DNA of 10,948 bases from Pyrinomonadaceae bacterium (GTDB lineage: Bacteria; Acidobacteriota; Blastocatellia; Pyrinomonadales; Pyrinomonadaceae). The position numbers were made by a program, and so were the translations under genes. This document shows positions 1-6,064 of the stretch, one piece after another. The notes under the pieces are model-generated. The model worked only from the letters and a program-made list of their open reading frames with translations. It did not search any database and was not told where the DNA came from. Each line of letters begins with the position of its first letter. The stretch's first letter is position 1. The DNA is taken from contig JAICQI010000122.1 of the NCBI GenBank assembly GCA_025937955.1, positions 1 through 10,948 on the forward strand, read 5' to 3'.

Positions 1-97
1 CTTGCCTGTCTCGGTTGCAATCAAGAAAGGCGTATCACTGTTCAGTGGAGGTTGTGCGTAGCGCAACGGATTATTCTGGCTATTCCACTAATTATTT

Positions 98-127
98 TTG
101 TCGATCCTTGTTGAAGACGCATACAAT
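98..127 (+). promoter_or_regulatory. Candidate sigma70-type promoter of the YceI gene
   Basis: A TTGTCG hexamer at 98-103 is followed after 18 bp by TACAAT at 122-127, giving 4/6 and 5/6 matches to the -35 and -10 consensus. It would start transcription near 134 and leave a leader of about 57 nt before the YceI start codon. It is the best-looking promoter in the first 190 bases, but promoter calls by eye in an unidentified phylum are weak. Confidence 0.4.
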
Positions 128-190
128 CTGAAAACATCATCCGACTAACGACCGAGACGTGACTGAGATCTATCGACGAAGGAGTGAAAA

Positions 191-745
191 ATGAGCGCAA
201 ATGCACCACAACCGACAACTACAACCTGGAACATCGATCCAGTGCATACGACCACCGAATTCAAGGTCAGGCATATGATGATTACTAACGTTAAGGGGCA
301 CTTTAAACCCGTAAGCGGGGTCATCACCGTGGACGAGGCTGATATCAGCAGATCCCACGTTGAGGCGTCGATCGATGCCGCCTCAATCGATACGCGCGAA
401 CCGGACCGCGATGCGCATTTGAGGAGCGCAGAGTTTCTTGACGTCGAGAAGTTCCCCACGTTGACGTTTACTTCAACGCGCGTAACGCGTGCGGGACAGG
501 CGAACTTGGAAGTGCAAGGCGATCTGACCATTCACGGCGTGACGCGGAAGGTGACGTTTTTAGTGGAAGGCCCAACGGCGCCGGGGAAAGATCCGTGGGG
601 TAATCTTCGGATAGGTTTATCGGCGTCCACGAAAATCAATCGCAAGGACTTTGGTCTAACCTGGAATGCCGCATTAGAAACAGGCGGCATTCTCGTCGGT
701 GACGAAGTGACGATTACTCTGGACGTCGAGGCTGTGCAGGCGTGA
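191..745 (+). CDS. YceI-family lipid-binding-like protein
   Basis: This encodes a 184-residue YceI-domain protein, a lipocalin-like beta-barrel family that binds isoprenoid-type lipids in characterised members and is often linked to acid, osmotic or oxidative stress. Family hallmarks are visible: the N-terminal W13-NIDPVHT block (residues 13-20) followed by EFKVRHMMITNVKGHF; RDAHLRSAEFLDVEKFP around residues 73-89; DLTIHGVT at 111-118; and the NRKDFGLTWNAALETGG block at 150-166. No signal peptide is present, so this copy should be cytoplasmic, unlike E. coli YceI. The ATG at 191 is preceded by AAGGAG at 179-184 with a 6-nt spacer. It appears monocistronic, since decayed sequence follows. The true ligand cannot be read from the sequence. 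Confidence 0.93.
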   Translation: MSANAPQPTTTTWNIDPVHTTTEFKVRHMMITNVKGHFKPVSGVITVDEADISRSHVEASIDAASIDTREPDRDAHLRSAEFLDVEKFPTLTFTSTRVTRAGQANLEVQGDLTIHGVTRKVTFLVEGPTAPGKDPWGNLRIGLSASTKINRKDFGLTWNAALETGGILVGDEVTITLDVEAVQA

Positions 746-841
746 TTCTCGCAAAACACATAGAAAGTGGCGTCGGATTGAACCTGTCGTTTAAGCGTTG
801 TGAAAGAAATCAAGTCCAATCAGAGGGGGGTCGGTAAGAAA

Positions 842-1024
842 ATGAAAGTACTGATTGGCTAGAATCAAAAAATTTATCCTGCTGAAGCCGGTCATGTGGC
901 CGAGATCCTCATGCCTGCTGTGTCAGCGATCTACTAAGCGATGAACCCGTTTGCGGCGGTGGCAAGTTCGGTGCTCTGGGTGCGCGAATTGAGCAAGTCG
1001 ATCACACGCGGATTGAAAGGGTAA
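842..1024 (+). pseudogene. Interrupted reading frame starting MKVLIG (degraded gene)
   Basis: An ATG at 842 follows a purine-rich GAGGGGGG at 823-830 (11-nt spacer) and starts MKVLIG, but codon 7 is TAG (860-862). The same frame then reads sensibly through AEAGHVAEILMPAVSAIY to a second stop TAA (935-937), and on to TAA at 1022-1024. The opening MKVLIG resembles the usual start of one UspA-type universal stress protein group (MKxLIGYDGS), which would suit the YceI neighbour. The remaining residues do not clearly match that family, so the family is a guess. It may be a decayed small gene or chance coding-like DNA. I see no other gene in 746-1091. Confidence 0.3.
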
Positions 1025-1091
1025 CCGGGCGATCGCTCTCGCAGGGGAGGCCCTGTGTCTACTTGAACTGATGAGTTGGAGTTGCTGCGAT

Positions 1092-1460
1092 TCATTTGAT
1101 CAATTGGCATATGAGTGTCGGTATTGCATCGTATTCGCACGGTTTTCTCAGAAGAAATTAGCCCCGGACTCAAACTCATAGACGCGTGCGGACCAAAAGA
1201 AAATCGGAATCTGTCGGTCAAACTCTCGCAGTTTCTCACAAAGCTCAACTCCGGTCCCCGTCGCTGAGTTTGCAGGCGACCATGTACAAATCGTAATTAA
1301 CGGCACTCGCGATCCTTAAACCATTACTCATATCATTGACATTTGTCACCTTATAGCCGAAAGGCGTCAGAAGGTAACTCACGAACGAGCAGGTATTCTG
1401 GTGACCATCAGCACAGAGAATCTGTATCTTGGAACCGAGAGTATTGTTAGTCATCCTCAT
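1092..1460 (-). pseudogene. Single-domain response regulator (receiver) pseudogene with two frameshifts
   Basis: Read across three segments this is a CheY-like receiver domain of about 122 codons, a normal length for a stand-alone receiver. Segment 1 (from 1460) has KIQILCADGHQNT, GYKVTNVNDMSNGLRIA and NYDLYMVACKLSDG. An extra G in the four-G run at 1256-1259 then shifts the frame and creates a stop at 1245-1247. Segment 2 reads GVELCEKLREFD, then RQIPIFFWSARVYEFESGAN. A one-base loss near 1156-1161 restores the first frame, giving LLRKPCEYDAIPTLICQLIK and a stop at 1092-1094. The Lys-Pro near the end is the conserved receiver lysine. The phosphoacceptor aspartate appears to be Ala62 (DLYMVA where relatives have DLYLLD), one of the two N-terminal acidic residues is Gly19, and roughly eight residues seem missing before SGAN. 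It could not be phosphorylated even if repaired. Confidence 0.8.
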
Positions 1461-1639
1461 CTACCTTGTCTGTGTATCTGATCAAAGCCCAGTTTAGGTC
1501 ACTGGTCCAATGGGCCAGAATGGAATTGGATTCAGTCAATCAAGACGAACCACGTGCAGATCGATCTTGCCTTTCAGTTTGGTAGTGTCCAGGCCTCTGT
1601 AGGATCCCAAACGTACGCTGGAAATTCGGGCCGAATAGC
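1461..1639. other. Noncoding stretch with overlapping small inverted repeats
   Basis: I see no plausible gene here. Between 1489 and 1518 two inverted repeats follow each other: CCAGT/ACTGG arms (1489-1493 and 1501-1505) and CTGGTCC/GGGCCAG arms with a 3-nt AAT loop (1502-1508 and 1512-1518). They share the CTGG segment and so would be mutually exclusive as RNA hairpins. The stretch lies upstream of the decayed response regulator on the minus strand. No T-run follows, so these are not obvious terminators; they could be an operator or leader structure left from the dead gene. Confidence 0.3.
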
Positions 1640-1672
1640 GTGTTAACACCCAAGAACGACAGGTGTTAACAC
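1640..1672. repeat. Palindromic operator-like pair A: two GTGTTAACAC sites 23 bp apart
   Basis: The perfect 10-bp palindrome GTGTTAACAC occurs at 1640-1649 and again, identically, at 1663-1672. Start-to-start spacing is exactly 23 bp, about 2.2 helical turns, and the 13-bp spacer is unrelated to the DNA after the second copy. This is therefore a repeated site rather than a duplicated segment. It lies in intergenic DNA between the decayed response regulator and the membrane-protein gene. Identical palindromes at fixed phasing are typical of cooperative binding by a dimeric regulator. I do not recognise the regulator. Confidence 0.6.
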
Positions 1673-1722
1673 TTCAAAGGTGGGTGCAGATTATCCGTTC
1701 AGAGTTTCCAAAGGAAAGGGCG

Positions 1723-1755
1723 GTGAAAACACCTGCCATGCGCGCGTGATAACAC
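1723..1755. repeat. Palindromic operator-like pair B: GTGAAAACAC and GTGATAACAC 23 bp apart
   Basis: GTGAAAACAC (1723-1732, within GGTG-AAAA-CACC at 1722-1733) and GTGATAACAC (1746-1755, within CGTG-ATAA-CACG) keep the outer GTG/CAC arms of pair A, differ only in the A/T core, and are again 23 bp apart start to start. Pair B begins 83 bp after pair A. Repetition of the exact 23-bp phase makes chance unlikely. The nearest downstream gene on the plus strand is the mini-ORF/membrane-protein unit, about 110 bp away. Confidence 0.55.
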
Positions 1756-1785
1756 GCTTTCGTGGTCTTTGAATCGACCATATGC

Positions 1786-1801
1786 TGGTAATCGTAATGC
1801 T
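1786..1801 (+). promoter_or_regulatory. Weak sigma54-like promoter candidate
   Basis: TGGTAATCGTAATGCT has the GG and GC dinucleotides of a -24/-12 promoter separated by the required 10 nt, plus the flanking T and A/T. It deviates at the -24 CAC and at the first T of the -12 element. It lies 30 bp downstream of palindrome pair B and 65 bp upstream of the mini-ORF, a layout that would suit enhancer-type upstream sites. The match is imperfect and could be chance. Confidence 0.2.
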
Positions 1802-1865
1802 GAGGCAATTGAGCAATGAATTTAAGCGAAGGCACTCACATTTTAAGAGGCGAGGAAGCAGCAAC

Positions 1866-1907
1866 ATGAGTGCGCCATCAAACAAACGAAAGAGGTTGGT
1901 TCGATGA
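1866..1907 (+). CDS. 13-codon mini-ORF overlapping the membrane-protein gene
   Basis: An ATG at 1866 with GAGGA at 1852-1856 (9-nt spacer) encodes MSAPSNKRKRLVR, and its TGA (1905-1907) overlaps the start of the next gene in the classic ATGA arrangement (1904-1907). The peptide is strongly basic, with five Lys/Arg in its last seven residues. The downstream gene's own AGAGG (1891-1895) lies inside this mini-ORF. The layout suggests a leader peptide or translational coupling. It is too short for homology, so coding status is an inference from the ribosome binding site and overlap alone. Confidence 0.4.
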   Translation: MSAPSNKRKRLVR

Positions 1908-2185
1908 GACATCAAGACAAAATCAAAATAAAGAGACGACGTCGTAGAAAGCTCTTTTGGTTATTTGCAGCGGCGGCGGTTTGTGCGTTGTTGTTGGAGG
2001 AACAAGTAGCTGTTCTCTACGTGGCGTCGGCCCTGGCGATATGCGGGCTAATGATGGTGTTAGCTTTTTCGAATTTGCAAGCCAGAGATGCGGAGATGCA
2101 GACCGCTACCATCAGAGAAGCCGCTGACAACGACATGAGTAGATACTCCAGGAATTTGAGTAGAGGCAAAAGAAGAGCTGCGTAA
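1904..2185 (+). CDS. Small two-helix membrane protein, function unknown
   Basis: This encodes a 93-residue protein I do not recognise. It opens with a very basic stretch (KIKIKRRRRRK in residues 6-16), followed by a hydrophobic segment at about 17-31, a short polar turn with two glutamates (LEEQ, 31-34), and a second hydrophobic segment at about 35-57. A charged, probably cytoplasmic tail of about 35 residues ends RGKRRAA. The positive-inside rule predicts both ends in the cytoplasm with a short external hairpin. The ATG at 1904 has AGAGG at 1891-1895 (8-nt spacer) and overlaps the mini-ORF stop by ATGA. It is 93 bp upstream of the flavoprotein gene and on the same strand, so co-transcription is possible. 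No function should be assigned. Confidence 0.7.
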   Translation: MRHQDKIKIKRRRRRKLFWLFAAAAVCALLLEEQVAVLYVASALAICGLMMVLAFSNLQARDAEMQTATIREAADNDMSRYSRNLSRGKRRAA

Positions 2186-2278
2186 CGATCGACGGCCCGA
2201 GCGAAACGCAAAGAATGAACTATTGACTGAATGTTTTTTCCAAGGAAATCATTCGAACGCACATAAGAGGAGGTTCAA

Positions 2279-3001
2279 ATGCCGATTTACAAAACCATAT
2301 TGCAAAGAATAGAGGAAGTCGCCGATGGTACCATGGCATTCCATTTTGAAAAGCCAGGAGGTTTTGTCTTTAAGGCGGGACAATTTGGTGACTTTACTCT
2401 GATCAATCCAGCCGAAACCGACGCCGAAGGCAACATACGGGGGTTCTCGTTGGCGAGTGCTCCCTATGAAAGTGATCTCATGTTTGCGACTCGAATGCGT
2501 GATACCGCATTCAAGCGGGTATTAAAAACAATGGAGGTAGGCACGGAAGTTTCGCTGGATGCTCCTTATGGCTCGTTTACACTTCACCACAACTCGAGAA
2601 CCCCAGCGGTCTTTCTCACCGGCGGCATCGGCGTAACGCCTGTGAGAAGCATCATCCTTCAGGCCACTCACGATAATCTTCCTCATAAGATTTTTCTTTT
2701 CTATTCCAACCGACGGCCGGAAGACGCTGCGTTTCTGGACCAACTGATGGAAGCACAGGAGAAGAACCCGAATTACACGTTTGTCGGCACGATGACGGAG
2801 ATGGAAAAATCAAGCCGTAAGTGGGAAGGCGAAACTGGATACATCACCAAGCCCATGCTCCTTAAATACATTGGTGATCTCACACTCCCCATTTATTACA
2901 TCGCCGGCCCCGCAGCAATGGTGACTGCATTGCGTAAAACGCTGAACGAAGCAGGAGTCGACGATGACAATATTCGAACAGAGGAATTTTCAGGCTACTG
3001 A
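2279..3001 (+). CDS. Ferredoxin-NADP reductase-like FAD-dependent oxidoreductase
   Basis: This is a 240-residue stand-alone flavoprotein of the ferredoxin-NADP(+) reductase superfamily, moving electrons between NAD(P)H and a partner protein through FAD. The N-terminal FAD barrel contains KAGQFGDF (32-39) and RGFSLAS at 54-60 (the RxYS-type FAD motif with Phe for Tyr). The nucleotide-binding half has GGIGVTP at 115-121, FYSNR at 141-145 and YIAGPAAMV at 207-215; the protein ends EEFSGY (235-240). There is no fused 2Fe-2S or globin domain, so the electron partner is separate and not identifiable here. The ATG at 2279 has a near-ideal AGAGGAGG site (2267-2274), and the following DUF488 gene starts 20 bp after the stop, indicating an operon. 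A weak TTGACT (2223-2228) could be its -35 box. Confidence 0.9.
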   Translation: MPIYKTILQRIEEVADGTMAFHFEKPGGFVFKAGQFGDFTLINPAETDAEGNIRGFSLASAPYESDLMFATRMRDTAFKRVLKTMEVGTEVSLDAPYGSFTLHHNSRTPAVFLTGGIGVTPVRSIILQATHDNLPHKIFLFYSNRRPEDAAFLDQLMEAQEKNPNYTFVGTMTEMEKSSRKWEGETGYITKPMLLKYIGDLTLPIYYIAGPAAMVTALRKTLNEAGVDDDNIRTEEFSGY

Positions 3002-3021
3002 GCTAGGCGTCAAGGGGAGAG

Positions 3022-3372
3022 ATGAATATCAAGATAAAAAGAGCGTACGAGCAACCGCACAAGGATGATGGGTTGCGTATTCTCGTGGACAGGCTTTGGC
3101 CCCGCGGTCTAACCAAGGAAAAGGCGAGTGTTGATTTATGGCTGAAAGAGATCGCTCCGAGTACGGAACTGCGAAAATGGTTTGCGCATGATCCGGACAA
3201 GTGGAAAAGGTTCCGCGGACGGTATGAAACGGAGATTGGTCATCACCATGATCTGATAAAAGTGCTGAAGGAAAAAGCCAGGAAAGGAACAATTACGCTA
3301 ATCTATGGAGCTCGAGATGAAAAGCACAATGAGGCATTGGTTCTGAAACAGTTCCTGGAAAGAAACCAATAG
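3022..3372 (+). CDS. DUF488 family protein (YeaO-like)
   Basis: This is a 116-residue, full-length DUF488 protein, a small soluble cytoplasmic family with no firmly established reaction. Signature segments are RAYEQPHKDDGLRILVDRLWPRG (split by family convention around residues 7-29), the LWLKEIAPS segment near 39-47, LRKWFAHDPDKW, and the C-terminal TLIYGARDEKHNEALVL. The start at 3022 has AAGGGGAG at 3012-3019 and lies 20 bp after the flavoprotein stop on the same strand, so the two are likely co-transcribed. The stop at 3372 abuts the broken end of the converging aldolase pseudogene, but this protein itself looks complete. Confidence 0.88.
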   Translation: MNIKIKRAYEQPHKDDGLRILVDRLWPRGLTKEKASVDLWLKEIAPSTELRKWFAHDPDKWKRFRGRYETEIGHHHDLIKVLKEKARKGTITLIYGARDEKHNEALVLKQFLERNQ

Positions 3373-3678
3373 CATCGCGATTCTTCCTCAAAAGTCTCCC
3401 TGCCTTTACTCCTGCGCTCGCTTCGAGAAATCCAAGCAACGACGCGTAAGCGTTGAGGCCGGCGTCAATGGTAAGTTGGAAATGATAGGCCGGATCGTAA
3501 GAGGGAGGATTTGGCGCAAAACTGCGCGGGCCATGCTCGAACCCTGGTCCACCGGAAGAATGATCATCCGGCCAGTTCCTCCCAGCCGGCCATGGTTGAG
3601 TATCCTGGCCAGGTTGGTTAGAACGCCTGGATTTTCGCTCCGATAACAATCAAGAATCTTACGAACCTGGTCAGTCAT
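3373..3678 (-). pseudogene. fbaB: Truncated, frameshifted class I fructose-bisphosphate aldolase (DhnA/FbaB type)
   Basis: The reading from ATG 3678 gives MTDQVRKILDCYRSENPGV, then LARILNHGRLGGTGRMIILPVDQG, the N-terminus of the DhnA-type class I aldolase family. After VDQG the frame breaks at 3540/3541: one T has been lost from what should be GGTTTC. The adjacent frame continues exactly where the family should, FEHGPRSFAPNPP then YDPAYHFQLTIDAGLNAYASLLGFLEA, with one residue missing relative to the usual GPARSF. Homology then stops around 3400, so only about 90 of roughly 300 residues remain, and the catalytic lysine region is gone. Its ribosome binding site AAGGAG survives just upstream, 30 bp after the pgm stop, so it was the last gene of the sdh-pgm transcription unit. 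The 3' end meets the DUF488 gene, implying a deletion. Confidence 0.85.
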
Positions 3679-3710
3679 AGGGCTCCTTCGTCGTGCTCTT
3701 GAGGAACAGC

Positions 3711-5351
3711 TTAGGCAACCGCATCGCTGACGATTGTTTGAGCCTCATCCAAAATGCGCCTAAGGTGATCCGTTCCCCGAAAGCTTTCCACATAAATCTT
3801 GTAGATGTCCTCAGTACCGGACGGACGCGCCGCGAACCATCCGCTCTCTGCCACTACCTTCAGCCCGCCTAGTGGTGCCCCATTACCTGGCGCATGCGTC
3901 AGGATGGTCTGAATTTGTTCACCCGCGAGCTCTTTCGAGCGAACCTGCTGCGGAGAAAGTTTCTTTAGAATCTCTTTTTCTTGCGCTGTGGCTGGAGCTT
4001 CCGTGCGCGTGTAGACCGACTCTCCGAACTGGCTTGTTAGCTCCTGATAGATCTGGCCGGGATCGCGATCCATACGAGCAGTGATCTCTGCTGCAAGCAA
4101 GGCCGGAACAATTCCATCTTTATCCGTAGTCCAGACAGTGCCATCGAGACGCAGGAAAGATGCACCGGCGCTTTCCTCTCCAGCAAAACCGAGCGTGCCC
4201 TCGAGCAAGCCATCCACGAACCATTTGAAGCCGACCGGAACCTCGTAGAGCTTGCGGCCCAGTTTCGCTGCGACGCGATCGATGATTTGACTGCTGACCA
4301 TCGTCTTACCAACGGCCGCTGCATTGCTCCATTTAGGTCGGTGTTGGAAAAGGTAGTAGATAGCGACCGCCAGATAGTGATTGGGCTGAAGCAAACCTTC
4401 CTCCCGCGTGACGACTCCATGCCGGTCATGATCAGTGTCACAAGCAAAGGCGATGTCGAAGCGATCCTTCAGACCGATCAGATTTGTCATGGCGTAAGAA
4501 GAGGATGGGTCCATGCGGATCTGGCCATCCCAATCCACAGTCATGAAACGGAAAGTAGGATCGACGAGCTCGTTTACGACAGTGAGATCCAACTTGTACT
4601 GGTCAGCAATTCGCGCCCAGTAGTGGACGCCCGCGCCGCCGAGCGGATCCACGCCCATGTTCACCTTCGCTCCGCGAATTGAATCCATGTCAATAACGTT
4701 TGCGAGATCACTTACGTACGAACTGAGAAAGTCGTGTCGGTGTGTAGTAGAGGCGCGAAGTGCCTGCTCCAAGGGAATCCTTTTAATACCTTGAAGAGTA
4801 CTCTCGAGAAACTGATTCGCCGTTGCCTGAATCCAGTCGGTGACGTCGGTTTCCGCCGGCCCACCGTTTGGCGGGTTGTACTTGAAGCCGCCGTCATCAG
4901 GAGGATTATGCGATGGCGTGATCACGATTCCGTCTGCGAGTCCGGTCTTGCGCGCGCGGTTGTAGGTGAGAATCGCGTGGGATATCGCGGGCGTCGGAGT
5001 GTATTCGTCGCCTTCGGCGAGCAGGACTTCGACGCCGTTGGCTGCCAGCACCTCCAGCGAAGTCGCAAACGCCGGCATCGAAAGCGCGTGAGTATCCATC
5101 CCGAGAAACAGTGGACCATCAGTGTGCTGCAGTTTTCGATACAGACAAATTGCCTGCGTGATCGCGAGGATATGCCACTCATTAAAAGCCTTTTGTAGAG
5201 CCGAACCACGATGCCCTGAAGTGCCGAATGCAACTCGTTGTGCTGGGATCGAAGGATCAGGCACATCGGTGTAGTATGCCGTGACTAGCTTTGGCACATT
5301 AACCAGCATCCCTGGCTCGGGCGGCTTTCCTGCGAATGGACTCACTTTCAT
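3711..5351 (-). CDS. pgm: Phosphoglucomutase (alpha-D-glucose phosphate-specific)
   Basis: This 546-residue cytoplasmic enzyme interconverts glucose 1-phosphate and glucose 6-phosphate, linking glycogen/trehalose/nucleotide-sugar synthesis to glycolysis. All four phosphohexomutase signatures are intact: the catalytic serine loop TPSHNPP (145-151, Ser147), the Mg-binding DTDHDRHG (305-312), the sugar-recognition loop GEESAG (391-396), and the phosphate-binding RPSGTEDIYK (509-518) in the C-terminal domain. The N-terminal FGTSGHRG (42-49) is also typical. Length matches the bacterial Pgm group (about 545 residues). The ATG at 5351 follows AGAGGA, which overlaps the stop of the upstream HAD gene (14-bp gap), so translation is probably coupled. 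It lies downstream of sdhCAB and upstream of the aldolase remnant. Confidence 0.95.
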   Translation of the reverse strand: MKVSPFAGKPPEPGMLVNVPKLVTAYYTDVPDPSIPAQRVAFGTSGHRGSALQKAFNEWHILAITQAICLYRKLQHTDGPLFLGMDTHALSMPAFATSLEVLAANGVEVLLAEGDEYTPTPAISHAILTYNRARKTGLADGIVITPSHNPPDDGGFKYNPPNGGPAETDVTDWIQATANQFLESTLQGIKRIPLEQALRASTTHRHDFLSSYVSDLANVIDMDSIRGAKVNMGVDPLGGAGVHYWARIADQYKLDLTVVNELVDPTFRFMTVDWDGQIRMDPSSSYAMTNLIGLKDRFDIAFACDTDHDRHGVVTREEGLLQPNHYLAVAIYYLFQHRPKWSNAAAVGKTMVSSQIIDRVAAKLGRKLYEVPVGFKWFVDGLLEGTLGFAGEESAGASFLRLDGTVWTTDKDGIVPALLAAEITARMDRDPGQIYQELTSQFGESVYTRTEAPATAQEKEILKKLSPQQVRSKELAGEQIQTILTHAPGNGAPLGGLKVVAESGWFAARPSGTEDIYKIYVESFRGTDHLRRILDEAQTIVSDAVA

Positions 5352-5365
5352 TGTGCGCTTTCCTC

Positions 5366-6058
5366 TTACGATTTAGTACCGGCCTTACCAAGCAAGGTGG
5401 ACAGGTCGCCGCAATCAACCAGGTCGACAATACGCTCAACGGTCAAGTCGGCGGCCGGGTAGTTAGCAATGTTGTGAGGGTCCAACGCGTAATGGCCCTG
5501 GCGTGGAAAGATAGACGTCAGCCGGTTTCCCCAAACCTTTTTCATCTCTGCCAGGATGCGGAGCTTGTCGTCGACCATTACGTAGTGCTGGGCCGGATAC
5601 CGCTCTTCGACGTCATCCAGCATACTCTCTTTATGAATATAGATAAGCACTCGACCGCCGACCGCGTCCCACAGTCCTGAGCGCTGGATCTTGCGCGGCT
5701 GAAAGACCACATCGCCATCTGAAAGGATGACCGTTGGTCCATACTTACCAAAATGCTTGATTACGTTAAGCGATCCGGGATAGAGTCGGTCAGCAAATGG
5801 ATAGTCCACGAGAAATGAAGACATTTTAAGTAGACGGGGATCGTTATTAGCGCCGAGCCGGTAGCGTTGCAATGCACCCAGGTAGTCGGCGTAACCCAAC
5901 TCCTTCCGCAACGTCTCAAAGATTTCCCAATAGCGATCTCTGTTCCGAGGGCCAAACTCCCGTTCAAGATGTTCTCGGAGATCTGCCACCACGTAATCAT
6001 TGTTGAGCAACGTGTTGTCGCAGTCGAACAGGGTGACAATGTCACTTGGAGGTGCCAT
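5366..6058 (-). CDS. HAD-superfamily hydrolase (phosphatase-like)
   Basis: This is a 230-residue soluble haloacid-dehalogenase-type hydrolase. The core motifs are present in order: motif I FDCDNT (residues 11-16, nucleophile Asp12 and acid/base Asp14), a helical cap at about 20-90, motif II ILSDGD (111-116, Ser113), a lysine candidate for motif III (Lys123 or Lys143), and motif IV VDDK (162-165). It should act as a Mg-dependent phosphatase or phosphotransferase. The substrate cannot be read from sequence; its place between sdhB and pgm suggests a sugar phosphate or metabolite-repair role, which is inference. It starts 6 bp after the sdhB stop with only a weak GAG-type ribosome binding site and ends 14 bp before pgm, so translational coupling is likely. 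Confidence 0.88.
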   Translation of the reverse strand: MAPPSDIVTLFDCDNTLLNNDYVVADLREHLEREFGPRNRDRYWEIFETLRKELGYADYLGALQRYRLGANNDPRLLKMSSFLVDYPFADRLYPGSLNVIKHFGKYGPTVILSDGDVVFQPRKIQRSGLWDAVGGRVLIYIHKESMLDDVEERYPAQHYVMVDDKLRILAEMKKVWGNRLTSIFPRQGHYALDPHNIANYPAADLTVERIVDLVDCGDLSTLLGKAGTKS

Positions 6059-6064
6059 ATAGCT

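Noticed and set aside
51..67. GTTGTGC/GCGCAAC hairpin near the window start
   Set aside because: Seven-base stem with one wobble and a 3-nt loop but no following T-run; too weak to call a terminator.
934..1248. 104-codon minus-strand open frame
   Set aside because: Its middle reads out of frame through the response-regulator remnant; the recognisable receiver segments lie in the two-frame reconstruction, and the rest is antisense to the decayed frame.
1640..1755. CRISPR array, plasmid iterons or transposon end repeats as explanation of the phased motif
   Set aside because: Only about 10 bp are conserved per 23-bp unit, the units come as pairs with a 50-bp gap, and no cas, rep or transposase gene is nearby.
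1691..1915. 74-codon minus-strand open frame across the palindrome pairs
   Set aside because: It overlaps the phased palindromes and the plus-strand start region, has no ribosome binding site and has no protein-like composition or recognisable family.
4287..5198. Plus-strand open frames of 131 and 154 codons opposite pgm
   Set aside because: Antisense shadows of an intact phosphoglucomutase; composition is rich in Arg/Cys/Val and lacks family motifs.
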